A DNA stretch of 6,523 nt from Candidatus Pacebacteria bacterium CG10_big_fil_rev_8_21_14_0_10_44_11 (lineage in GTDB: Bacteria > Patescibacteriota > Microgenomatia > UBA1400 > PJMF01): positions 1 to 6,523 of the forward strand of contig PFDH01000031.1 in the NCBI GenBank assembly GCA_002772705.1. The letters are read 5' to 3'. The notes beneath the pieces were generated by a model, which had not been told where the DNA came from, did not search any database, and saw only the letters and a program-made list of their open reading frames with translations. This document shows, piece by piece, positions 1-5,134 of this stretch. Both the position numbers and the translations under genes were made by a program. Each line of letters opens with the position of its first letter. The first letter of the stretch is position 1.

Positions 1-161
1 GTACCGCTGGCTATTTTTTTCAATCCTTCACCAAGTGAGCCACCCATTTGTTTGGCTGAAACAACGGCACTGATAATAATCAGCAGCGTCGGCAACAAAA
101 CAACAAAATAACTAACTTTATAGAGTAGTGAAAACGAAGTTGGATCCATATCTTCTGTCAT
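1..161 (-). CDS. N-terminal fragment of an unidentified single-pass membrane protein
   Basis: An open frame runs leftward from an ATG whose complement is at 159-161 and leaves the window after 53 complete codons without a stop. The product begins MTEDMDPTSFSLLYKV, continues with a hydrophobic stretch at about residues 17-36 (YFVVLLPTLLIIISAVVSA) and then a polar, Gly/Lys-containing segment (KQMGGSLGEGLKKIA). This looks like a short N-terminal tail, one membrane helix and a soluble part lying outside the window. No Shine-Dalgarno is visible. An in-frame ATG at codon 5 is an alternative start. A TTGACA-17-CATAGT promoter ends directly before the first ATG, which supports a gene beginning about here but would place the RNA start inside the first codons, favouring the codon-5 ATG or a nearly leaderless message. 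I do not recognise the family. The gene is divergent from everything else in the window. Confidence 0.6.
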   Translation of the reverse strand, partial: MTEDMDPTSFSLLYKVSYFVVLLPTLLIIISAVVSAKQMGGSLGEGLKKIASG

Positions 162-190
162 ACTATGAAAGAAATAAAAGCGGCTGTCAA
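162..190 (-). promoter_or_regulatory. Candidate sigma70-type promoter for the leftward membrane-protein gene
   Basis: Read on the minus strand, a perfect -35 hexamer TTGACA (185-190) is followed by exactly 17 bases and then CATAGT (162-167), four of six matches to TATAAT. The ATG of the leftward gene follows at once. The usual 6-7 base gap from -10 to the RNA start would put transcription initiation within codons 2-3, so the message would be leaderless or start at the codon-5 ATG. The promoter overlaps the first codons of the possible plus-strand ORF at 165-299. Confidence 0.45.
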
Positions 191-299
191 TCAACGAATT
201 GTTGCGTCTTTTCCAGATCTGGAGTATGGTAAAAATGTGATCGCACAACTAAAAACGCTTTCTGCTCAACAATTAGCACAAACTCTAAACATCAGTTGA
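165..299 (+). CDS. Possible 44-residue hypothetical protein
   Basis: An ATG at 165 opens a 44-codon frame ending in TGA at 297-299. The product starts MKEIKAAVNQRIVASF and ends AQQLAQTLNIS. It has no membrane segment or cysteines, and is Ala/Gln/Lys-rich with a spacing of Leu, Ile and Val that suits one or two amphipathic helices. Its start is only three bases from the divergent start at 161, no Shine-Dalgarno precedes it, and the best minus-strand promoter lies inside it. These points argue against a real gene. In favour, the composition is protein-like, and it is co-directional with mltG, which begins 26 bases after its stop. I do not recognise it. It may be a genuine small gene ahead of mltG, the remnant of a longer gene, or chance. 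Confidence 0.3.
   Translation: MKEIKAAVNQRIVASFPDLEYGKNVIAQLKTLSAQQLAQTLNIS
202..230 (+). promoter_or_regulatory. Weak candidate promoter upstream of mltG
   Basis: TTGCGT (202-207) is followed by 17 bases and TATGGT (225-230), three and four matches to the consensus hexamers. The -35 hexamer is the same as that of the stronger rpoB promoter at 1337. Transcription would start near 237, giving mltG a leader of about 90 bases. It lies inside the doubtful ORF at 165-299. A separate TATACT at 351-356 has no -35 partner; if used, it would give a nearly leaderless mRNA starting by the GTG at 365. Confidence 0.25.
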
Positions 300-325
300 T
301 GTTCTTCAAGAAAGAGTCGGCTTAG

Positions 326-1345
326 GTGACAAAACTAAAAAAATTGCTGATATACTCTAAACTTGTGAAAAGAAACTTTTTGATGATTAGCGCTGGTTTG
401 GTGGTGGTGTTGCTTGTGTTAGTTAGTGGAGCAGGGTTTTGGTTGCAACTACAACTTCAGCCGGTGGATCCAGCCGATATTAGGATACGGCAACTAGTCA
501 TTGCCAAAGGTGAGGCGTTAGGCGTAACCGCTAACAAATTAGCGGCTCAGGGGTTAATTAAGCAGCCTCAAGTGTTTCGGTACTACGTTCAGCTCAAGAA
601 GCTGGATCGTCAAATCCAAGCTGGTTCATACCAGCTTTCGGCCAACATGACCGTGGATCAGATCGCCTTGGCTTTGACTGAGGGGACTGAAGATCTTTGG
701 ATTACCTTACCCGAAGGCTGGCGCAACGAAGAAATAGCCGAGTATTTAGCTCAACAAGCCTTACCAGCATTTGATCAAACTGAATTTTTACAGTTGGTTG
801 CTTCTAGTGAGGGCAAGTTATTTCCCGATACATACCTGATCCCAAAAGCAAGCAGTGCTCAACAAATTGTTAGTTTATTGACCAAAACCTATCAACAAAA
901 GGTCACAATTGGTTTAGCCGACCAATTTGCTCAGTCATCACTTTCGCCCGAAGAAGTTTTGACGCTAGCTTCAATTGTTCAACGCGAAGGTCAAGGTTTT
1001 GCCGATATGCAACACGTGGCCGGGATCTTATTTAACAGACTTGATCTAGGTATGACGATGCAAGCCGACGCCACGTTGCAGTACTTGAGAGGCAAAGATC
1101 AGGCTGAAAAATGGTGGGGTGCACCCAGTCCAGTCCTCAAAAGTTCAACTTCACCTTACAATACCTACCTCTATCCTGGTTTGCCGCCTGGCCCAATTGC
1201 TAATCCAGGTTTAGATGCGATCAAAGCGGTACTTGATCCACTGCCGACTGATGATCTATTCTATATCCACACGCCCTCTGGTGAAGTCTACTTTGCCAAG
1301 AGGCTAGAAGAGCATAACGCCAACGTCCAACAGTACTTGCGTTAG
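326..1345 (+). CDS. mltG: MltG (YceG-like) endolytic murein transglycosylase
   Basis: The 339-residue product matches the MltG family in length and motif order. In known members the enzyme is anchored in the cytoplasmic membrane and cleaves nascent glycan strands inside the chain, setting strand length. Here a basic N-terminus is followed by one membrane helix (about residues 21-43), a LysM-like part (about 55-120) and the catalytic YceG domain. Visible motifs are ITLPEGW (126-132), LFPDTY (165-170), LASIVQREG (214-222), NRL (237-239), YNTYLYPGLPPGPI (278-291) and LEEHN (327-331). Glu221 aligns with the catalytic Glu218 of E. coli MltG; the preceding Glu of the usual IVEKE is Gln219 here. The GTG start at 326 directly follows an in-frame TAG, so no longer start is possible; no clear Shine-Dalgarno exists. 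GTG at 365 or ATG at 383 are alternatives, the latter leaving no basic tail before the helix. A hairpin plus T7 at the 3' end suggests separation from rpoB. Confidence 0.95.
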   Translation: MTKLKKLLIYSKLVKRNFLMISAGLVVVLLVLVSGAGFWLQLQLQPVDPADIRIRQLVIAKGEALGVTANKLAAQGLIKQPQVFRYYVQLKKLDRQIQAGSYQLSANMTVDQIALALTEGTEDLWITLPEGWRNEEIAEYLAQQALPAFDQTEFLQLVASSEGKLFPDTYLIPKASSAQQIVSLLTKTYQQKVTIGLADQFAQSSLSPEEVLTLASIVQREGQGFADMQHVAGILFNRLDLGMTMQADATLQYLRGKDQAEKWWGAPSPVLKSSTSPYNTYLYPGLPPGPIANPGLDAIKAVLDPLPTDDLFYIHTPSGEVYFAKRLEEHNANVQQYLR

Positions 1346-1354
1346 TGTTTTTTT
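1313..1354 (+). terminator. Probable intrinsic terminator at the end of mltG
   Basis: TAACGC (1315-1320) pairs perfectly with GCGTTA (1339-1344). Adding C1313-G1347 and A1314-T1346 around a bulged G1345 gives eight pairs. The arm is followed immediately by seven T (1348-1354). The loop is long (18 bases) and only half the pairs are GC, so it may be weak. The hairpin lies in the last mltG codons and stop, which is compact. It overlaps the -35 of the rpoB promoter, and the T-run falls within that promoter's spacer. Confidence 0.45.
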
Positions 1355-1365
1355 GCTGATATAAT
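1337..1365 (+). promoter_or_regulatory. Main candidate promoter of rpoBC
   Basis: A perfect TATAAT (1360-1365) lies 17 bases downstream of TTGCGT (1337-1342), which matches the first three bases of TTGACA. Transcription would begin near 1372, giving rpoB an untranslated leader of about 240 bases. It is the best-matching plus-strand promoter in the window and sits at the start of the only long intergenic gap. Its -35 overlaps the end of mltG and that gene's terminator hairpin. Confidence 0.6.
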
Positions 1366-1378
1366 CTGTGATTTACTG

Positions 1379-1452
1379 ACCAAGAAATGTTGACGTGCTG
1401 TTTGTACGCCCGTGTTGACTGGAAAGTTTAAGCATTCTAAGAACCAAGAAAT
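1379..1452 (+). repeat. Direct repeat ACCAAGAAAT, two copies in the rpoB leader
   Basis: The ten bases ACCAAGAAAT occur at 1379-1388 and again at 1443-1452, 64 bases apart. The CAAGAAA core of each copy is complementary to TTTCTTG at 1468-1474, so the two copies could compete for one partner in the RNA. Ten-base matches can arise by chance in AT-rich sequence. Confidence 0.35.
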
Positions 1453-1512
1453 CGGAAGAACTGGAGTTTTCTTGATTAAAAGGGCGAATACTCTTTTAGG
1501 GATATAACTACA

Positions 1513-1542
1513 AGAGAGGGCTTTGCTTGTCCTCTCTCTTTT
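1513..1542 (+). terminator. Terminator-like hairpin (possible attenuator) in the rpoB leader
   Basis: AGAGAGGGC (1513-1521) pairs with GTCCTCTCT (1529-1537) in nine pairs including one G-U, closing the seven-base loop TTTGCTT. The 3' arm is followed by CTTTT (1538-1542). The stem is GC-rich with a compact loop, the form of an intrinsic terminator, but the U-run is only four bases. It lies 70 bases before the rpoB start, downstream of the predicted main promoter, so it would act on rpoBC transcription as an attenuator or pause site unless it is a secondary terminator for read-through from mltG. Confidence 0.5.
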
Positions 1543-1602
1543 GCGTGTCAATTGATTTCGATAGTATGACCTTGGATTGTGGTCTGAGGAACAAAGTCAA
1601 CG

Positions 1603-1608
1603 AAGGAG
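1603..1608 (+). promoter_or_regulatory. Ribosome binding site of rpoB
   Basis: AAGGAG stands five bases before the ATG at 1614, a strong Shine-Dalgarno match. It fixes the rpoB start and contrasts with mltG, which has none visible. Confidence 0.8.
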
Positions 1609-1613
1609 CCTAG

Positions 1614-4600
1614 ATGTCAAACATTCAACGCCAAAACTGGGGTAACACTCACACAATCTTGCCAAAACTTGACTTGGTTGGCTTACAAATTGAGTCTTAT
1701 CGGGCGTTTCTCGAGACAGGAATTAAAGATACACTCCTAGAAGTCTACTCTGAAGCAGGCATTGAAGATTACACTGGCAAAAATTGGCGTCTTCAGTTTA
1801 GTGAGTATCGCTTTGGCAAACCAAAATACTCAACTTCTCAAGCCAAACAAAAAGGTGTCACCTACGACGTGCCATTGTATGTGGCGGCAACGTTGACGAA
1901 TAAGAAAACGAGCGAAGTCCAAACCCAAGAAGTGTTTTTGGGTGATATCCCCAAGATGACGCCAATTGGTACGTTTGTGATTAATGGTATCGAGCGGGCA
2001 GTTGTGACCCAGTTGGTTAGATCTCCGGGAGTTTTCTTTTCTGGCAATACTGACAGCTCAACTGGTAGAGAACTCTATCAGGCGGAATTACGGCCAAAAC
2101 GCGGTTCTTGGCTTGAAATTGCCGTCGGTAAGAAAAATGTTTTGACTGTTAAAATTGACCGCCGCCGAAAATTACCAGTCACCGTCTTGTTGAGAGCAAT
2201 GGGCTACAGCACTGATGAAGAGCTCATCAACCTTTTTCGTGAAGCTTCGAGTGGAGATGAGTATGATTTACTCAAGAATACTCTCGAAAAAGACATGACA
2301 AAAAGTCGTGAAGAAGCTTTGATTGAAATTTACGAGAAAATGCGTCCTGGTGAGCCAGCAACCCTAGACACTGCGCAAGAGTATCTCAAGCAAATGTTCT
2401 TTGATCCGCGACGGTACGACTTGGGTGCAGTTGGTCGTTACAAATTGAACAGACGGCTAAAAATAGATGTTGCGCTAGACACGATTGTGTTGACTCCAGA
2501 AGACGTGGTCGCTTCTGTCCAGTATTTAATTAAACTTCAAAACGGTAAAGGTAAAACTGATGATATTGATCATTTGAGCAATCGCCGAGTGCGTCAAATT
2601 GGCGAATTGGTTCAAGAATCAGCTTTCCGAATTGGTCTTATCAGATTAGAGCGATCAATCCGCGAAAAAATGTCATTAACCAAGACAGATGAGCCACTCA
2701 GCCCAGCTGCGTTAGTGAATGCTAGACCGCTGATTGCAACTATCTCAGAATTTTTCCGCCGTAACCGACTTTCAACCATTCTTGACCAAACCAACCCATT
2801 GTCAGAAATTGATAATTTGCGTCGGTTGTCTGTGATGGGAACCGGTGGTGTAACCAGAGAGCGTGCTTCATTCTCAATGCGTGACATTAACGCTTCTCAG
2901 TATTCAAGAATTGATCCTGTTCGTTCTCCAGAAGGCCCCAACATTGGCCTTGTCACCTATCTTTCTCTCTACACCAGAGTCAATAAATTTGGTTTCTTGG
3001 AAGCTCCTTATCAGACTGTGAAAAACGTGAAGGGCAAGATGAGGATTTTTGATGAGATTGTCTATTTATCAGCTGATGATGAGGAAGATTACAAAATTAC
3101 TCATCGCAGCGTTGAAGTCGATAAAAACAATGACATTGTTCAAGAGTGGGTACCTATGCGATATATGAATAGCTTTATTGAAGGACCGGTGAATGATGTT
3201 GATTACATTGATGTGGTACCACGCCAAGTGATTGGTACTTCAGCTTCTTTAATTCCCTTTATTGCTCATGACGAAGCTAACCGAGCATTGATGGGTACTC
3301 ACATGCAGTGTCAGGCGGTACCTTTGGTTAAACCAGAGTCACCAATTGTTGGCACCGGTATGGAAGAGGCGGTTGCCACTTCCATGAACCGCACAGTCTG
3401 CGCTCAGAACGCTGGCGTGGTGGAGTACATCGACGCTGAGAAAGTAGTGCTAAAAATTGATAAAGCTGTGTTGGCAACGGTGACTGCGGATGGCTATTCA
3501 AGTGACGTTTCTTACCTTGAAAAAGAAACAGAGGTCTATCCGGTGAGCAAATTTATCAGAACGGCTCAAAGCACTTGTTACACGCAACGACCAATCGTTA
3601 AACTGGGCGATAAAATCAACAAAGGCCAAGTTATTATCGATGGCCCTTCGACTGACCAAGGCGAGCTAGCTTTAGGGACAAATGTGACTATTGCCTACAC
3701 TTCATTTGATGGTTTGGGTTACGAAGACGCGATTGTAATTTCTGATCGATTGGTCAGAGATGATGTTTTGACTTCAATTCAGATCAATGAGTACAAAGCC
3801 AAAGTGATGGACACCAAATTGGGTGCAGAAGAAATTACCAATGATATTCCTAATGTTTCAGAAATCTATCTAGGCAACTTAACGGCTGACGGGATCATTA
3901 GAATTGGCAGCACGGTTAATTCTGGTGACATTCTGGTTGGCAAGATTGCGCCGAAAGGCGAGACAGAACTTTCGCCTGAAGAGCGGTTGCTGCGAGCCAT
4001 CTTTGGTGAGAAATCCAGAGAAGTTCGTGACACGTCTTTGCGGATGCCTCACGGTGAGCAAGGCACGGTGATCGACGTTCAAGTCCTGGACAGTGATCTG
4101 GGCGATGAACTTGATCCAGGCACACTTAAGGAAATTAACGTCAAAGTCGCTCAGATTAGAAAAATCACCGTCGGTGATAAGTTAGCTGGCCGCCATGGTA
4201 ATAAGGGTGTTATCTCAAAGATTGTGCCATCCTTTGACATGCCTCATCTTGAGGATGGAACCCCAGTTGACGTGATTATTTCGCCACTATCGGTGTTGGC
4301 GCGTATGAACATGGGTCAGTTGTTTGAAGCGCATGCTGGTTGGGCCGCTCAAAAACTTGGTTATAAAATTGCGGTGCCAGCCTTTGAAAGCTTTGATGAA
4401 GCAAAAATTTGGAATGAACTAAAACGAGCTGGTTTGCCAGTCTCCGGTAAAGCCCAGCTTTTTGATGGCAGAACTGGGGAGCCGTATGGCGAACCAACTA
4501 CCGTTGGTGTTGGTTACATTCTCAAACTAACTCACATGGTTGAGGATAAGATGCACGCCCGTTCAACCGGTCCCTACTCACTCGTGACGCAGCAGCCACT

Positions 4601-5114
4601 GGGAGGAAAAGCGCAGATGGGTGGCCAGCGCCTGGGAGAAATGGAAGTTTGGGCACTCGAGGCGCATCGGGCTGCTCATACTTTGCAAGAAATGCTGACT
4701 ATCAAGTCAGATGACGTTCGTGGTCGGGCCAAGGCTTTCGAAGCCATTGTCAAGGGTACAGACATTCCCGCTCCAACGGTGCCGGAATCATTCCGTGTCT
4801 TGATGCGAGAACTCAACTCGTTGGCAATCGACGTTGTGACTTACGAATCAGAGGAAATGGAAGAAGAAGAAACGCCGGTTCCCGTTGCAGTTGAGGGTGT
4901 TGTCCCAGCAGATATGGCTGCCAGTGATGAAGCGGTTGCGGCTCAGGAATCAGAAGTCATTGAGACGGCACATACCACTGAGGTGACAGCAGAAACGACT
5001 GAGGATCCAGATGAAGAACCGGAGTCTGAGCCGAGTGCTGAAGAAGTAAGCCCAGATGATGAGGCATTGGTTGAAACGACCAAAGCAGTAGCAACTGAAA
5101 AAACTGAAAATTAA
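1614..5114 (+). CDS. rpoB: DNA-directed RNA polymerase subunit beta
   Basis: The 1166-residue product is the beta subunit, which with beta' forms the catalytic cleft of RNA polymerase. Family motifs appear in order: FVINGIERAVVTQLVRSPGV (121-140); the rifampicin region (about 380-445); CQAVPLVKPESPIVGTGM; YEDAI with Glu704-Asp705 equivalent to E. coli Glu813-Asp814; GDKLAGRHGNKGV (854-866) with Lys856 and Lys864 equivalent to Lys1065 and Lys1073; and GPYSLVTQQPLGGKAQMGGQ (986-1005). It is about 175 residues shorter than E. coli beta and lacks the large insertions found there. Residues 1081-1166 form an acidic tail (29 Asp/Glu against 2 Lys) after the conserved C-terminus. Odd positions are Thr388, Asn401 and Asn384 in the rifampicin pocket, Arg437 for the usual Glu in ETPEGPN, and GLGYED for GYNFED. 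The ATG at 1614 has AAGGAG five bases upstream. rpoC follows after 20 bases. Confidence 0.99.
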   Translation: MSNIQRQNWGNTHTILPKLDLVGLQIESYRAFLETGIKDTLLEVYSEAGIEDYTGKNWRLQFSEYRFGKPKYSTSQAKQKGVTYDVPLYVAATLTNKKTSEVQTQEVFLGDIPKMTPIGTFVINGIERAVVTQLVRSPGVFFSGNTDSSTGRELYQAELRPKRGSWLEIAVGKKNVLTVKIDRRRKLPVTVLLRAMGYSTDEELINLFREASSGDEYDLLKNTLEKDMTKSREEALIEIYEKMRPGEPATLDTAQEYLKQMFFDPRRYDLGAVGRYKLNRRLKIDVALDTIVLTPEDVVASVQYLIKLQNGKGKTDDIDHLSNRRVRQIGELVQESAFRIGLIRLERSIREKMSLTKTDEPLSPAALVNARPLIATISEFFRRNRLSTILDQTNPLSEIDNLRRLSVMGTGGVTRERASFSMRDINASQYSRIDPVRSPEGPNIGLVTYLSLYTRVNKFGFLEAPYQTVKNVKGKMRIFDEIVYLSADDEEDYKITHRSVEVDKNNDIVQEWVPMRYMNSFIEGPVNDVDYIDVVPRQVIGTSASLIPFIAHDEANRALMGTHMQCQAVPLVKPESPIVGTGMEEAVATSMNRTVCAQNAGVVEYIDAEKVVLKIDKAVLATVTADGYSSDVSYLEKETEVYPVSKFIRTAQSTCYTQRPIVKLGDKINKGQVIIDGPSTDQGELALGTNVTIAYTSFDGLGYEDAIVISDRLVRDDVLTSIQINEYKAKVMDTKLGAEEITNDIPNVSEIYLGNLTADGIIRIGSTVNSGDILVGKIAPKGETELSPEERLLRAIFGEKSREVRDTSLRMPHGEQGTVIDVQVLDSDLGDELDPGTLKEINVKVAQIRKITVGDKLAGRHGNKGVISKIVPSFDMPHLEDGTPVDVIISPLSVLARMNMGQLFEAHAGWAAQKLGYKIAVPAFESFDEAKIWNELKRAGLPVSGKAQLFDGRTGEPYGEPTTVGVGYILKLTHMVEDKMHARSTGPYSLVTQQPLGGKAQMGGQRLGEMEVWALEAHRAAHTLQEMLTIKSDDVRGRAKAFEAIVKGTDIPAPTVPESFRVLMRELNSLAIDVVTYESEEMEEEETPVPVAVEGVVPADMAASDEAVAAQESEVIETAHTTEVTAETTEDPDEEPESEPSAEEVSPDDEALVETTKAVATEKTEN

Positions 5115-5120
5115 TACACC

Positions 5121-5127
5121 GAGGGGG
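5121..5127 (+). promoter_or_regulatory. Ribosome binding site of rpoC
   Basis: GAGGGGG lies seven bases before the ATG at 5135 in the 20-base rpoB-rpoC gap. It indicates independent translation initiation of rpoC on the shared mRNA and supports that start; the gap shows no terminator. Confidence 0.7.
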
Positions 5128-5134
5128 AATCGAA

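Larger units (their letters stand above)
1372..1613 (+). promoter_or_regulatory. Structured 5' leader of rpoB
   Basis: The mltG-rpoB gap holds no convincing gene. The transcript predicted from the TATAAT at 1360 would contain three consecutive hairpins. The first is at about 1445-1477, in which CAAGAA (1445-1450) pairs with TTCTTG (1469-1474), or alternatively AATC (1450-1453) pairs with GATT (1474-1477) with further bulged pairs inside. The second is at 1476-1499, TTAAAAGGG against CTCTTTTAG with loop CGAATA. The third is at 1513-1537 and is followed by a U-run. Such an array before a polymerase gene suggests attenuation or a regulated leader, but I match it to no known leader family (no T-box, no ribosomal-protein leader I recognise). 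A second, weaker promoter-like pair lies at 1541-1570 (TTGCGT-18-TATGAC). The role is inference. Confidence 0.4.

Noticed and set aside
214..222. Possible loss of the MltG catalytic glutamate (IVQRE rather than IVEKE; these positions are residues of mltG)
   Set aside because: The substituted residue is the first Glu of the motif. The second, which corresponds to E. coli Glu218, is present as Glu221, so the enzyme looks catalytically intact.
1385..1443. TTGACG (1390) and TTGACT (1415) as -35 elements of further promoters
   Set aside because: Neither has a -10-like hexamer at 16-18 bases, so they are not supported beyond partial hexamer matches.
1500..1515. TATAAC (1503-1508) as another rpoB promoter
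   Set aside because: No -35-like hexamer lies 16-18 bases upstream; the nearest TTGATT is 25 bases away.
1342..1551. 69-codon minus-strand ORF filling most of the mltG-rpoB gap
   Set aside because: Its first codons are the complement of the terminator-like hairpin, it has no Shine-Dalgarno or recognisable family, and its end lies in the mltG stop and T-run. The region is better explained as promoter and leader.
3879..4125. Two overlapping minus-strand ORFs within rpoB
   Set aside because: They are antisense shadows of strongly conserved beta sequence and show no family similarity or start signals.
5115..5134. Terminator or processing hairpin between rpoB and rpoC
   Set aside because: The 20 bases hold only a Shine-Dalgarno and no inverted repeat.
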